This document shows positions 36,461 to 44,422 of a stretch of DNA of 44,422 nt, piece by piece. Both the position numbers and the translations under genes were made by a program. The notes beneath the pieces were generated by a model. That model searched no databases and was not told the origin of the DNA. It worked only from the letters and a program-made list of their open reading frames with translations. The first letter of the stretch is position 1, and each line of letters begins with the position of its first letter. The DNA comes from Cyanobium sp. (lineage in GTDB: Bacteria; Cyanobacteriota; Cyanobacteriia; PCC-6307; Cyanobiaceae): the NCBI GenBank assembly GCA_007135755.1, contig SLIG01000018.1, forward strand, positions 1-44,422, written 5' to 3'.

Positions 36461-37150
36461 GTGAGCCCCGTGACCGAGTCCCTGCCCGAAAGCCCCCTCA
36501 GCCCCGCCCTCGCCGACGCCCCGACCCTTGAGCTCTCAGCAGCTGAGGCCAGCGAGTCGGCCGCCGCTGAGCAGGCCGAGAAGCGCCAGGTGGCCCGCTG
36601 GTATGCGGTGCAGGTGGCCTCCAGCTGTGAGAAGAAGGTGAAGGCCACCCTCGAGCAGCGGGCCGTGACCCTCGGCGTGGACAACCGCATCCTCGAGATC
36701 GAGATCCCCCAGACCCCCGGGGTGAAGATCAAGAAGGACGGCAACCGCACCAGCACCGAGGAAAAGGTGTTTCCCGGCTATGTGCTGGTGCGCATGGTGC
36801 TCGATGAAGACACGATGATGGCGGTGCGCAGCACCCCCAACGTGATCAATTTCGTGGGGGCCGAAGAGCGCCGCGCCACGGCCCGGGCCCGGGGCCACAT
36901 CAAGCCCCGCCCCCTGAGCCGTCAGGAAGTGGACCGCATCTTCAAGCGCGCGGCCGAGAAGAAGCCGGTGGTGAAGGTGGATCTGGCCGAAGGCGATCAG
37001 ATCCTGGTCACCGCCGGTCCGTTCAAGGACTTCCAGGGCGAGGTGATCGAGGTATCCGGCGACCGCAACAAGCTCAAGGCCCTGCTCTCGATCTTCGGCC
37101 GCGAAACGCCGGTGGAACTGGAGTTCTCCCAGATCAGCAAGCAGAGCTGA
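36461..37150 (+). CDS. nusG: Transcription termination/antitermination factor NusG
   Basis: A 229-aa RNA-polymerase-binding factor that modulates elongation, Rho action and coupling to ribosomes. An acidic N-terminal extension of ~40 residues is followed by the NGN domain ([43 protein letters not shown]) and a C-terminal KOW domain ([33 protein letters not shown]). A GTG start is used. It is the second gene of the secE–nusG–rplK–rplA group. A strong GC-rich hairpin lies between it and rplK. Confidence 0.96.
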   Translation: MSPVTESLPESPLSPALADAPTLELSAAEASESAAAEQAEKRQVARWYAVQVASSCEKKVKATLEQRAVTLGVDNRILEIEIPQTPGVKIKKDGNRTSTEEKVFPGYVLVRMVLDEDTMMAVRSTPNVINFVGAEERRATARARGHIKPRPLSRQEVDRIFKRAAEKKPVVKVDLAEGDQILVTAGPFKDFQGEVIEVSGDRNKLKALLSIFGRETPVELEFSQISKQS

Positions 37151-37169
37151 GGCCGCGGCCAAGGCTCAG

Positions 37170-37196
37170 CGGCCGCCTCCCTGCGGAGGGCGGCCG
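37170..37196 (+). promoter_or_regulatory. GC-rich hairpin between nusG and rplK
   Basis: CGGCCGCCTCC–CTGC–GGAGGGCGGCCG forms an 11-bp stem with one bulged G and a 4-base loop. There is no T-run, so it is not a clear intrinsic terminator. It could stabilise mRNA, act as an attenuator or be part of a ribosomal-protein control site. Confidence 0.5.
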
Positions 37197-37253
37197 TCCC
37201 CGCAACCCCCGGCGATGGGGGTCATCCGCAGATCCGCCCCTCAGCCCCAGACG

Positions 37254-37679
37254 ATGGCCAAGAAAGTCGTTGCCGTTATCAAGCTGGCCCTCCAGGCCGG
37301 CAAAGCCAACCCGGCGCCGCCCGTGGGTCCTGCCCTCGGCCAGCACGGGGTCAACATCATGGCGTTCTGCAAGGAGTACAACGCCCGCACCCAGGACAAG
37401 GCCGGCTATGTGATTCCGGTGGAGATCTCGGTCTTTGAAGACCGCAGCTTCACCTTCATCACCAAGACCCCGCCCGCCTCGGTGCTGATCTCCAAGGCCG
37501 CCGGCATCGAGAAGGGTGCCGCCACCTCCTCCAAGGGGGCGGTGGGTGCCATCTCCCGCGCCCAGCTCGAGGAGATCGCCAAGACCAAACTGCCCGACCT
37601 CAACTGCACCAGCGTCGAGTCGGCCATGCGCATCATCGAAGGCACCGCCCGCAACATGGGCGTGGCCGTCAGCGACTGA
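37254..37679 (+). CDS. rplK: 50S ribosomal protein L11
   Basis: A 141-aa protein of the GTPase-associated centre, binding 23S rRNA. It begins [36 protein letters not shown], a typical start, and ends [23 protein letters not shown]. The track ORF is 13 codons longer at the 5' end, but the MAKK start gives the standard length. It is followed after 112 bases by rplA. Confidence 0.98.
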   Translation: MAKKVVAVIKLALQAGKANPAPPVGPALGQHGVNIMAFCKEYNARTQDKAGYVIPVEISVFEDRSFTFITKTPPASVLISKAAGIEKGAATSSKGAVGAISRAQLEEIAKTKLPDLNCTSVESAMRIIEGTARNMGVAVSD

Positions 37680-37791
37680 TCCCGGCGGCCCACGGGCCGG
37701 CCCGATCCGTCACTGCTTCGCCACAGCTCCGTCACCGTTCTTTCATCACCACCGGGGGAGACCGCCAGGTCGCCCGTACCCCATTCCTGCC

Positions 37792-38499
37792 ATGCCCAAG
37801 GTTTCCAAGCGCTACACCGAACTGGCCGCCAAGGTGGCCGAGCAGGCCTACGCCCCGCTCGAGGCCCTCGAGCTGGTGAAGGCCAACGCCACCGCCAAAT
37901 TCGACGAGACGATCGAAGCCCACGTGCGTCTGGGCATCGATCCCAAGTACACCGACCAGCAGCTGCGCACCACCGTGGCCCTGCCCCACGGCACGGGCCA
38001 GACCATCCGCATCGCCGTGATCGCCCGCGGTGAAGCGGTGGCCGCCGCCGAGGCCGCCGGGGCCGACCTGGCTGGCGACGAGGATCTGGTGGAGTCCATC
38101 GCTCAGGGGCAGATGGACTTCGACCTGCTCATCGCCACCCCGGACATGATGCCCAAGGTGGCCAAGCTGGGCCGGGTGCTCGGTCCCCGCGGCCTGATGC
38201 CCAACCCCAAGGCCGGCACCGTCACCACCAACCTGGCCGGCGCCATCGCCGAGTTCAAGGCCGGCAAGCTGGAGTTCCGCGCCGACCGCACCGGCATCGT
38301 GCACGTGCGCTTCGGCAAGGCCAGCTTTGATGTGGCCAAGCTGCTCGACAACCTCAAGGCCCTGCAGGAAACCATCGACCGCAACAAGCCCAGCGGTGCC
38401 AAGGGCCGCTACTGGCGCTCCCTCTACGTCACCTCCACCATGGGCCCCTCGGTGCAGGTCGACTTCACCGCTCTGCAGGAGATCAAGCAGGAGGGCTGA
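37792..38499 (+). CDS. rplA: 50S ribosomal protein L1
   Basis: A 235-aa protein of the ribosomal L1 stalk, also a translational repressor of its own operon in other bacteria. It starts [20 protein letters not shown] and contains [19 protein letters not shown], the family signature region, and ends [21 protein letters not shown]. The track ORF start at 37516 runs back through rplK in another frame and is discarded. The 112 bases between rplK and rplA hold only a short GGCCC-AC-GGGCC hairpin. Confidence 0.98.
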   Translation: MPKVSKRYTELAAKVAEQAYAPLEALELVKANATAKFDETIEAHVRLGIDPKYTDQQLRTTVALPHGTGQTIRIAVIARGEAVAAAEAAGADLAGDEDLVESIAQGQMDFDLLIATPDMMPKVAKLGRVLGPRGLMPNPKAGTVTTNLAGAIAEFKAGKLEFRADRTGIVHVRFGKASFDVAKLLDNLKALQETIDRNKPSGAKGRYWRSLYVTSTMGPSVQVDFTALQEIKQEG

Positions 38500-38535
38500 G
38501 GCCAGGCCTGGGGTCGCGGTGTAAGTTATTGGAAC

Positions 38536-38675
38536 GGGCACGCGCCCGACCCCAGACAGCAGGTTGTCTGAGCGATCCGTCGACCGGTCCCCGGTCTTCT
38601 GATCGCTCAGGCGTAAGTCCCGCCGAGGTGAACGCGACAGGTTTCAGCTTCCCGTGCGCCAGCGGCCTCCGGCCG
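38536..38675 (+). ncRNA. Structured rplJL leader (candidate L10 autoregulatory leader)
   Basis: The rplA–rplJ gap is rich in perfect inverted repeats: AGACA/TGTCT (38554–38569), then GAGCGATC…GATCGCTC (38570–38577 and 38601–38608). The latter encloses GACCGG-TCC-CCGGTC (38582–38596) across an asymmetric CGTC/TTCT internal loop. CGGCC-TCC-GGCCG follows at 38663–38675. A long stem with an internal loop just upstream of rplJ is what an L10(L12)4-binding leader should look like. In other bacteria that leader lets L10 repress rplJL. A short AT-rich TAAGTT at 38522 could be a −10 box. The match to the named Rfam family is inferred from position and shape. Confidence 0.6.
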
Positions 38676-38775
38676 TTGATCAGCGGATCGGCATCGGAAC
38701 ATGCAGCGGCCTCGAGCCCCCCAGGGGCCGTCCAGGGCCGCATGCCCAGCTTGTTCCCCCGATTCGTTCCTCCCT

Positions 38776-39309
38776 ATGGGCCGCACGCTCGAGAACAAGC
38801 AACAGATCGTCGAAGAGCTCAAGGGGCTCCTCGGTGAGGCCGAAATGGCGCTGGTTCTTGATTTCAAGGGCCTCACCATCAAGGAGATGTCTGACCTGCG
38901 GACCCGTCTGCAGGCCAGCAACGGCATCTGCAAGGTGACCAAGAACACCTTGATGCGCCGGGCCATTGATGGCGACAGCGCCTGGTCGGAACTCGATTCC
39001 CTGCTCACCGGCACCAATGCCTTCGTGCTCGTCAAGGGCGACGTGGGTGGTGCGGTGAAGGCCGTGCAGTCCTTCCAGAAGGACACCAAGAAGTCGGAGG
39101 TGAAGGGCGGCCTGTTCGAAGGCAAGCTCCTCTCCCAGAACGACGTCAAGGCCATCGGGGATCTGCCCTCCAAGGAGGTGCTCATGGCTCAGATCGCCGG
39201 TGCGATCAATGCCGTGGCCACCAAGCTGGCGGTGGGCATCAACGAAGTTCCCTCCGGTCTCGCCCGGGCCCTCAAGCAGCACGCCGATGGCGAGGGTTCG
39301 GCCTCTTGA
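38776..39309 (+). CDS. rplJ: 50S ribosomal protein L10
   Basis: A 177-aa protein forming the base of the L12 stalk. It starts [19 protein letters not shown], with [20 protein letters not shown] and [14 protein letters not shown] in the rRNA-binding part, and ends in helices that hold L12 dimers ([19 protein letters not shown]). The upstream 25 codons in the track are not part of the family. A structured leader precedes it and rplL follows after 80 bases. Confidence 0.98.
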   Translation: MGRTLENKQQIVEELKGLLGEAEMALVLDFKGLTIKEMSDLRTRLQASNGICKVTKNTLMRRAIDGDSAWSELDSLLTGTNAFVLVKGDVGGAVKAVQSFQKDTKKSEVKGGLFEGKLLSQNDVKAIGDLPSKEVLMAQIAGAINAVATKLAVGINEVPSGLARALKQHADGEGSAS

Positions 39310-39389
39310 GGCTCTCCCCCCGCGATCGGATCCCGCCCGGCTCAATCGATCTCTCTGTCTGTCCACAGATCTGTTGCTGATTCCCAACC

Positions 39390-39773
39390 ATGACCGCTAC
39401 CACTGACCAGATTCTCGACCAGCTCAAAACTCTCTCCCTGCTTGAAGCTTCCGAGCTCGTCAAGCAGATCGAAGAGGCCTTCGGTGTGTCCGCCGCCGCC
39501 TCCGCCGGCGTGGTGATGGCCGCCGCTCCCGCTGCCGCCGCCGAGGCTGTTGAGGAGAAGACCGAGTTCGACGTGATCCTCGACGGCTTCGACGCCGCCG
39601 CCAAGATCAAGGTGCTCAAGGCCGTGCGCGAAGCCACCGGCCTCGGCCTGGGCGACGCCAAGGCCCTGGTGGAAGCCGCCCCCAAGGCGGTGAAGGAAGG
39701 CATCTCCAAGGACGATGCCGAAGCCCTCAAGAAGGCCATCGAAGAGGCCGGCGGCAAGGTCACCATCAAGTGA
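39390..39773 (+). CDS. rplL: 50S ribosomal protein L7/L12
   Basis: A 127-aa acidic stalk protein that recruits translation GTPases. It has the N-terminal dimerisation helices ([26 protein letters not shown]), an Ala-rich hinge ([21 protein letters not shown]) and a C-terminal domain ([39 protein letters not shown]). It is the last gene of the ribosomal cluster; an intrinsic terminator follows 20 bases later. rpoB does not follow, as is usual in cyanobacteria. Confidence 0.98.
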   Translation: MTATTDQILDQLKTLSLLEASELVKQIEEAFGVSAAASAGVVMAAAPAAAAEAVEEKTEFDVILDGFDAAAKIKVLKAVREATGLGLGDAKALVEAAPKAVKEGISKDDAEALKKAIEEAGGKVTIK

Positions 39774-39793
39774 TCCCCTGCCCCTGAGGCAGT

Positions 39794-39818
39794 GCCGGCC
39801 CCGCGGGGCCGGCTTTTT
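39794..39818 (+). terminator. Rho-independent terminator of the rplJL transcript
   Basis: GCCGGCCCC-GC-GGGGCCGGC stem (9 bp) followed directly by TTTTT. Confidence 0.9.
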
Positions 39819-39867
39819 GATGGCCAGCCCATCCACCGGTCACAGGCGCAAGGCCGGCCACACGCGC

Positions 39868-39896
39868 AAAAAAAAGCCCCGCCGAAGGGCGGGGCT
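39868..39896 (-). terminator. Rho-independent terminator for the minus strand
   Basis: On the minus strand AGCCCCGCC-CTTC-GGCGGGGCT (9-bp stem, UUCG-like tetraloop region) runs into eight T. It ends transcription coming from the DUF3747 gene or from a small RNA in the 135-base gap after that gene. Confidence 0.9.
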
Positions 39897-39904
39897 CAGG
39901 GTTT

Positions 39905-39969
39905 GGAACGGATCTCGGGAGTCTGTCCTCGTTTCGACCCCGGGATGGGCGTTCCGCACTCCTCACACC
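39905..39969. other. Structured intergenic element; hairpin plus ACTCCTCACACC motif
   Basis: A 51-base hairpin: GGAACG/CGTTCC outer stem, ATCTCGGG/CCCGGGAT inner stem with one wobble pair on the plus strand, and a GTC/GAC tip stem. On the plus strand it is followed by ACTCCTCACACC (39958–39969), which contains the 11-base core I recall for the cyanobacterial sRNA Yfr1. The short flanking 3' stem expected for Yfr1 is not seen. On the minus strand the hairpin lies just before the T8 terminator, as a 3' UTR or sRNA would. Which strand is transcribed is unknown. Confidence 0.35.
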
Positions 39970-40031
39970 CCATGAAATTACGAAGGCTGACGGAGAGTTG
40001 CAACCGGCCGGGGACACTCCCTGAACTGGGC

Positions 40032-40862
40032 TCAGGGGCGGTAGGGCACCACCTGCAGGGCCACCACGCCGCCGGCCTCGCCCTCGGCGCTCGGCTGCTC
40101 CCAGGAGCGATTCTGGGAGCGCCCCAGACGCAGGCTCTCCAGCCGCGCCAGCCGTGAGCTGGCGGGCTGGGTGCGCGTGCCCTGGCCGCGGCTGGCGGCC
40201 AGGGCTGTGGCGGTCTCGATCGGGCTGGGCGGCGGCGGCGGGGTGGCCAGACCCAGCAGTTCTCCGCCACCGGCGTTGGCCCGGGCCAGCAACACCGGCA
40301 TGGGCTCAGGGTGGCTCACGTAGAGGTGGTTGAGGGCCCGGCCTTGGAAGGTCCTGCGCCCGAAGCTCCAGCCTTCGCTCAGCCGCAGTTCCACCAGTCC
40401 ATCGCCGGCGGCTTCGCCGCTGCCCACCAGCAGCGGCGTGGGTTGTTCAGGGCTGCTGGCGAGCAGCTCCAGGCGCGGGCCCCGGCTCTCCACCCGCAGT
40501 CGCCAGGGATGACTCAGGTCGTTGCCGGCGATACGCAGCGAATAGGCACTGCTCGAGGAGTAGAGCCCGCAGCTGCCGGCTGGCAGGTTTTGCTCGTAGG
40601 TGATCACCGAGCCGTCGTCGAAGCGCCGCCAGCAGGGGGGGGCGGCTTCCAGCTGCTCCATCACCACCAGGTTCCACCGGTTGCCACTCAGGGGCTGGGC
40701 CAGGGCGATGGTGCGCTCGGCATCCACGGGGGTGCTGTCGAACGGTGCGGCGGCCTTGGCGAACTGCTGGGGCAGCACAGCGGAACCGCTTGTGACCAGG
40801 GCCACTGCCCCGGCTGCCGCCAGGTAGGTTCGCTTGATCCCGGGCTTGTGGCTGAGGGTCAT
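40032..40862 (-). CDS. DUF3747 secreted protein
   Basis: A 276-aa protein starting MTLSHKPGIKRTYLAAAGAV with a signal peptide (YLAAAGAVALVTSGSAVLPQQFAKA). The DUF3747 region begins FDSTPVDAERTIALAQPLSG and continues NRWNLVVMEQLEAAPPCWRRF, GSVITYEQNLPAGSCGLYSSS and NDLSHPWRLRVES; two Cys could form a disulfide. This domain is, as far as I recall, restricted to cyanobacteria and of unknown function. The last ~90 residues are a Pro/Ser/Arg-rich tail (LATPPPPPSPIETATALAAS). The track ORF is extended upstream antisense to rnhA and is trimmed. It is divergent from rnhA with 72 bases between. Its 3' side holds the structured element and terminator. Confidence 0.82.
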   Translation of the reverse strand: MTLSHKPGIKRTYLAAAGAVALVTSGSAVLPQQFAKAAAPFDSTPVDAERTIALAQPLSGNRWNLVVMEQLEAAPPCWRRFDDGSVITYEQNLPAGSCGLYSSSSAYSLRIAGNDLSHPWRLRVESRGPRLELLASSPEQPTPLLVGSGEAAGDGLVELRLSEGWSFGRRTFQGRALNHLYVSHPEPMPVLLARANAGGGELLGLATPPPPPSPIETATALAASRGQGTRTQPASSRLARLESLRLGRSQNRSWEQPSAEGEAGGVVALQVVPYRP

Positions 40863-40934
40863 GGCGGTGCTCCCGGCCCCGAGGGGAAGTGGACAGATCG
40901 GGGGGAGTTCTAATCGAGATCGGAGCGTTGTCCA

Positions 40935-41714
40935 GTGGCGAATGAGCCGGTGAGGGTGGTGGCAGCGGCCTGCGACGGGGCCTGCAGCGGCAATCCCGGT
41001 CCCGGGGGCTGGGGCGCCCTGCTGCGCTTCGAGGACGGCACGGTGCGGGAACTGGGCGGCGCTGACGGGGCCACCACCAACAACCGCATGGAGCTCACGG
41101 CCGCCCTGGCCCTGATGGAGGCGCTGCGCGCGCTGCCGCGCCACCCCGAGCTGGCGATCCGCACCGACAGCCGCTACCTGATCGATGGACTGCAGCGCTG
41201 GATTCAGGGCTGGAAGCGCAAGGGCTGGCGCACGGCCTCCGGTGGCCCGGTGCTCAACCGCGATCTCTGGGAACAGCTTGACCGGGCCCGGCTGAACGAC
41301 GTCCCCCTGCGCCATGTGAAGGGCCACAGCGGCGATCCCGACAACGACCGCTGTGACGCCATCGCCGTGGCCTTTGCCCGTGGTCAGCGGCCGCGGCTGG
41401 CCGATCGCTCCAGCTCCAGCGCCAGTGCCGTTCCCGCCCCAGCCGCTGCTGATCCAGCCGCTGCTGATCCGGCCCCGCCGGAGCTGCAGCGCCTGCTCAG
41501 CCGCCTGGAGCTGGCCGACCGCCTGGCCGCGGGCGGCCACGGCCTCAGCCTGGTGGAGCTGGCCCAGTTGGTGCAGCAGCCCCTCAGCCGCCTCGAGCCC
41601 CGCAGCGGCCCCTGGACCTGGCGCGACTGGCGGGTGGAGCCCCTGGCCGATGGCCGCTGGCGCCTGCGGCGCGGGACGTCAGGATTGCCGCAGCAGGAGC
41701 AGGGGCAGGCGTGA
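40935..41714 (+). CDS. rnhA: Ribonuclease HI with C-terminal extension
   Basis: A 259-aa enzyme that cuts the RNA strand of RNA–DNA hybrids. The catalytic acids are in place: Asp in [16 protein letters not shown], Glu in [12 protein letters not shown], Asp in [14 protein letters not shown] and Asp in [12 protein letters not shown], with the flexible-loop His in HVKGHSGDP. The RNase H domain ends near residue 150. A Ser/Ala/Pro linker with a 15-bp duplication leads to an extra ~80-residue C-terminal part ([20 protein letters not shown] … [19 protein letters not shown]) of unknown role. A GTG start is used. Its stop overlaps the pyrD start by four bases. Confidence 0.95.
   Translation: MANEPVRVVAAACDGACSGNPGPGGWGALLRFEDGTVRELGGADGATTNNRMELTAALALMEALRALPRHPELAIRTDSRYLIDGLQRWIQGWKRKGWRTASGGPVLNRDLWEQLDRARLNDVPLRHVKGHSGDPDNDRCDAIAVAFARGQRPRLADRSSSSASAVPAPAAADPAAADPAPPELQRLLSRLELADRLAAGGHGLSLVELAQLVQQPLSRLEPRSGPWTWRDWRVEPLADGRWRLRRGTSGLPQQEQGQA
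41441..41470 (+). repeat. Perfect 15-bp tandem duplication in the rnhA linker
   Basis: AGCCGCTGCTGATCC occurs twice in succession, encoding [10 protein letters not shown] between the RNase H domain and the C-terminal extension. Confidence 0.9.
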
Positions 41715-42910
41715 ACGAGGGCACAGCGGCGCAGACAGCCACAGGGAGCGCGGCCGGCGGTGCCACCGGGCCCCTCTATGAGCGCCTGGTGGGGCCCCTG
41801 CTCAGCCGCGATGAGGGCGCCGATGCCGAGCAGCTCAGCCAGCTCACCCTGGCGGCGCTGGGCCAGGCGTCCCTGCGGCGCCAGTGGCCCGTGGTGAGCG
41901 GAGTGCTGGCGGGCCTCGGCGCCGAGCTGCGCCATCACGACCCCCGCCTGGAGCAGACGCTGTTCGGCTGCCGCTTCGCCAACCCGGTGGGCCTGGCGGC
42001 CGGCTTCGACAAGAACGGCGTCGCCGCCGCCATCTGGCACCTGTTCGGCTTCGGGTTCGCCGAGCTGGGCACGATCACCGCCCAGGCGCAGAGCGGCAAC
42101 CCGCGCCCGCGCCTGTTCCGCCTGGCGGCCGAGCAGGCGGCCCTCAACCGCATGGGCTTCAACAACCGCGGCGCCCAGGCCTGCCGCCGCCTGTTGGAGC
42201 GTCAGCGGCTGGAGGCGCCCGGCCAGCGGCCGGCGGTGCTGGGGATCAACCTGGGCAAGTCGAAGGTCACGCCGCTGGAGCAGGCCCCCGACGACTACGC
42301 CGCCTGCCTGGAGCTGCTGGCCCCCCTGGCCGACTACGCCGTGATCAACGTGAGCTCCCCCAACACCCCCGGTCTGCGCGACCTGCAGGACGAGGTGCTG
42401 CTGCGCCGGCTGGTGGAGCGGCTGCGGCGGCTGCCGGGCTGTCCGCCGCTGCTGGTGAAGATCGCCCCCGACCTGGAGGACGACGCCATCGACGCCATCG
42501 CCCGGCTGGCCTACCAGGAGGGCCTGGCCGGGGTGATCGCGGTGAACACCAGCCTCGACCGCCTGGGGATGGAGGGGCGGCGCCTGCCCCAGACGGGCCG
42601 CACCCTGGCCGAAGAGGCCGGCGGGCTCAGCGGCGCCCCCCTGCGGCAGCGGGCCCTGGAGGTGCTGCGGCGGCTGCGGGCCACCGCCGGCCCGGCCCTG
42701 CCCCTGATCGGCGTGGGCGGCATCGATTCGCCCGAAGCGGCCTGGGAGCGGATCACCGCCGGCGCCTCCCTGGTGCAGCTCTACACAGGCTGGATCTACC
42801 GCGGCCCGGCGCTGGTACCCCGCATCCTGGAGGGCCTCAGCCAGCAGCTCGACCGCCATGGCTTCGGCCACATTGGTGAAGCTGTGGGCTCCGGTGTGGC
42901 GTGGCGCTGA
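41711..42910 (+). CDS. pyrD: Quinone-dependent dihydroorotate dehydrogenase (class 2)
   Basis: A 399-aa FMN enzyme of UMP synthesis that oxidises dihydroorotate and passes electrons to (plasto)quinone at the membrane. The N-terminal amphipathic part typical of class 2 enzymes ([21 protein letters not shown]) is present. Core motifs are [59 protein letters not shown] with the catalytic Ser region, [19 protein letters not shown] and [19 protein letters not shown]. The GTG start overlaps the rnhA stop (GTGA), suggesting coupling. It ends 42 bases before the pilus-type genes. Confidence 0.96.
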   Translation: MNEGTAAQTATGSAAGGATGPLYERLVGPLLSRDEGADAEQLSQLTLAALGQASLRRQWPVVSGVLAGLGAELRHHDPRLEQTLFGCRFANPVGLAAGFDKNGVAAAIWHLFGFGFAELGTITAQAQSGNPRPRLFRLAAEQAALNRMGFNNRGAQACRRLLERQRLEAPGQRPAVLGINLGKSKVTPLEQAPDDYAACLELLAPLADYAVINVSSPNTPGLRDLQDEVLLRRLVERLRRLPGCPPLLVKIAPDLEDDAIDAIARLAYQEGLAGVIAVNTSLDRLGMEGRRLPQTGRTLAEEAGGLSGAPLRQRALEVLRRLRATAGPALPLIGVGGIDSPEAAWERITAGASLVQLYTGWIYRGPALVPRILEGLSQQLDRHGFGHIGEAVGSGVAWR

Positions 42911-42952
42911 AAGTCGGGTAGCTTTCACCCAAAGTTGAGGAGTGCCCCCTTG

Positions 42953-43831
42953 GTGCTGGCGGGACTTCAGGAGAAGTGGCTGCCGCTGCGGGCCGAGCTG
43001 TTTCCGCAGATCGTGCTGCTCGATCTCAGTCACCCCCAGCTGCTGATCGGCCAGACCCTCAAGGGCGGCAAGCCGGTGGAACCGCTCTGGACCGCGCCGG
43101 TACCGGCGCGCACCCTGCGGGATGGCATCCCGATCGTGCGCGATGCCCTGGGCGATTTCATCGGCGACCTGCTGCTGGAGCACAGCCGGCCCTACGCCGG
43201 GCTGGTGGTGGCCCTGCCCCGGGTCCTGGGCCAGTGGGGGGTCATCGAGTGGCCCGGCGGCCGTGAACCCAGCGAGCCCCTGGCGGCCCTGCGAGCCCGT
43301 GGCGCTGATCTGGGCTGGTCGTTCCCTCTCAACGAAGCCTGCCTCGACGTTCAACCCCTGCCTGGTGCCGGGTCGTGCTCGCTGGCGGCCGGCGCCTCCC
43401 GCCAGGCGGTGGAGGCCTGGATCGATGTGTTCGCCATCGCCGGCGGCACCCTGCGCCACCTGTTCCCATCCCAGGTGGCGCTGATGGCCGCCTTGCAGCC
43501 GGAGCTGGAGCAGGCCCAGCCCGGTGAGTTGGTGGCGTTGCTGCAGCCCACCACCAGTGATTGCCAGCTGGTGGTGTGGCGCGACGGCATCCCGGAATAC
43601 GAGCGCACCCTGCCCCTGGCGCTCGACCAGCTGGTGCCGGTGCTGCGCCAGGCCCTGGGCTTCTGCCGCAGCCGACTCGGGGCTTCAGGGGTGCGCCTGC
43701 TGCTGGCTGAACCGCTGGAGGGCAGCGACGCCATTGCCGAACAACTGGGGCTGCCGCTGGAAATCGCCGATCGGGGCGACTACGGTTCGCTGCATCTGCA
43801 GGGCCTGGGGCAGTTGGAGCTGGTGACATGA
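42953..43831 (+). CDS. PilM-like protein of a type IV pilus operon (divergent)
   Basis: About 292 aa from the GTG at 42953. A purine-rich GAGGAG ten bases upstream supports this start or the TTG at 42950, whereas the track start (TTG 42935) overlaps that ribosome site. The protein has an N-terminal region VLLDLSHPQLLIGQTLKGGK, the strand LLEHSRPYAGLVVALPRVLG, and later ELVALLQPTTSDCQLVVWRDG and LDQLVPVLRQALGFCRSRLG, a layout resembling the actin-like PilM fold. The canonical DIGxxxxK phosphate motif is not evident. Assignment rests mainly on position: the next gene, overlapping by four bases (ATGA), looks like pilN. It may be a picocyanobacterial PilM or an unrelated pilus protein. Confidence 0.6.
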   Translation: MLAGLQEKWLPLRAELFPQIVLLDLSHPQLLIGQTLKGGKPVEPLWTAPVPARTLRDGIPIVRDALGDFIGDLLLEHSRPYAGLVVALPRVLGQWGVIEWPGGREPSEPLAALRARGADLGWSFPLNEACLDVQPLPGAGSCSLAAGASRQAVEAWIDVFAIAGGTLRHLFPSQVALMAALQPELEQAQPGELVALLQPTTSDCQLVVWRDGIPEYERTLPLALDQLVPVLRQALGFCRSRLGASGVRLLLAEPLEGSDAIAEQLGLPLEIADRGDYGSLHLQGLGQLELVT

Positions 43832-44422
43832 GCGGCACACCCTTCGACCTGCTGCAGGAGAAGCGTGAAGAACTGGGCCTGCTGGAGCCTGCTGAGGCCT
43901 CCGCCCTCACCCGCGAGACCCTGCTCAAGGGGGTGGTGATCGGAGCGGCGTTGCTCGGCCTCAGCCTCGGCATTGCGGCCCTGCTGGCGCTTCGCTCCAC
44001 CATGCAGGCTTCCAGGCTGGAGAAACTGGCCACGGTGGAGGCGGAGGTGGAGCAGTTTGAAACCCGCCTGCAGGGCGAGCGCGCCAAGCTCACCCAGCTC
44101 AACAGTGCCAACCAGGTGCTGGTGAAGGGCCTGATCGGTACCCGTTCCGGCTCGGCCCTGATGCGCGACCTGCAGCTGCGTGTTCCCCAGGGCATCCAGC
44201 TCACCGAGGCCACCGAGCAAGGCACGGCCCTCACGATCAAGGGCAAGGCCCGTGATCCCCAGGCCTTCGAGCGCATCAATGCCCTGCAGCTCGACCTCAA
44301 GCGCTCGCCGCTGGTGGATCCCAATCAGGTGCGGCTGGTGAAGGGCTCCCGCCAGCTGCAGGCCGCCAGCTCCGCTGGCCAGGCCAGCTCTGCCGACACG
44401 GTGGACTTCGAGCTGGTGGTGG
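43828..44422 (+). CDS. PilN-like type IV pilus assembly protein, 3' end beyond window
   Basis: Open from the ATG at 43828 to the window end (198 codons), so not in the ORF track. It starts MSGTPFDLLQEKREELGLLE and has a short cytoplasmic N-terminus (PilM-contacting in family members), one membrane helix (LLKGVVIGAALLGLSLGIAALLAL) and a coiled coil (KLATVEAEVEQFETRLQGERAKL). A periplasmic ferredoxin-like region follows (GSALMRDLQLRVPQGIQLTEATEQGTALTIKGKARDPQAFERINAL), the pattern of PilN/fimbrial assembly proteins. The start overlaps the PilM-like stop by four bases. pilO and pilQ would be expected next. PilMNO form the inner-membrane alignment complex of type IV pili, used for motility and DNA uptake. 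Confidence 0.75.
   Translation, partial: MSGTPFDLLQEKREELGLLEPAEASALTRETLLKGVVIGAALLGLSLGIAALLALRSTMQASRLEKLATVEAEVEQFETRLQGERAKLTQLNSANQVLVKGLIGTRSGSALMRDLQLRVPQGIQLTEATEQGTALTIKGKARDPQAFERINALQLDLKRSPLVDPNQVRLVKGSRQLQAASSAGQASSADTVDFELVV

Noticed and set aside
39905-39955. Possible tRNA or tmRNA piece
   Set aside because: Matching ends GGAACG/CGTTCC and a TTTCGACC string were suggestive, but the element is only 51 bases and lacks tRNA arms and CCA.
39792-40157. 121-aa plus-strand ORF
   Set aside because: Spans two terminators and the antisense of the DUF3747 tail; no family similarity.

Overview
The window reads as a chromosomal segment from a high-GC picocyanobacterium (Cyanobium / freshwater-type Synechococcus). 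The basis is the protein families seen, very GC-rich codon use, frequent GTG/TTG starts, weak Shine-Dalgarno signals, HIP1 octamers (GCGATCGC at 746, 16971 and 17295), and gene order. From memory, not from a search, alaS–speA–ndk–thiO–gatB–coaE–argJ and eno–ABC1–clpB–secE–nusG–rplKAJL–rnhA–pyrD are recurrent neighbourhoods in marine Synechococcus/Prochlorococcus. No rRNA, tRNA, CRISPR array, insertion sequence or prophage gene was found. Genes are packed tightly; no gene-free stretch exceeds 300 bases. The longest gaps are speA–ndk (about 250 b, hairpins), rplA–rplJ (about 276 b, structured leader) and rplL–DUF3747 (about 258 b, two terminators plus a structured element).

Layout. 1–3.9 kb (minus strand): membrane protein, SNF2 helicase, and a ceramidase-like membrane protein cut by the window edge. 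3.9–7.8 kb: a sulfotransferase-like protein and a 908-aa membrane protein with Fe-S cysteines and a C-terminal cyclic-nucleotide-binding domain. 7.8–10.5 kb: alaS. 10.6–16.3 kb: accessory block with a CHASE2 adenylate cyclase, a secreted FecR-domain protein, an MscS channel with a cNMP-binding domain, a SIMPL protein and a DUF3307 protein. 16.4–19.1 kb: speA and ndk. 19.1–20.0 kb: an RsbW-like anti-sigma kinase overlapping ndk, then a STAS protein. 20.1–21.3 kb: thiO-like oxidase. 21.3–24.0 kb: a second FecR protein and a second CHASE2 cyclase, the latter broken by a one-base frameshift in a G6 run. 24.0–28.8 kb: gatB, a small membrane protein, an MpaB-like oxygenase fused in frame to dephospho-CoA kinase, and argJ. 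28.8–33.2 kb: two small unknown proteins, an ABC1 kinase, enolase and a glyoxalase. 33.2–39.8 kb: ClpB-type AAA+ protein and the secE-nusG-rplK-rplA-rplJ-rplL cluster with a hairpin-rich L10 leader and terminator. 40.0–44.4 kb: DUF3747 secreted protein, rnhA, pyrD and the start of a type IV pilus (pilM/pilN-like) operon.

The most interesting theme is concentration of cyclic-nucleotide signalling in 5–24 kb. Two CHASE2 cyclases, each next to a FecR-domain protein, lie near two membrane proteins with cNMP-binding domains and one RsbW/STAS pair, interleaved with housekeeping genes. I infer an envelope-sensing cAMP module (FecR partner to CHASE2 sensor to cAMP to channel and redox membrane effectors). 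The individual domains are familiar; the joint arrangement and the FecR Cys-pair motif are what may be undescribed.
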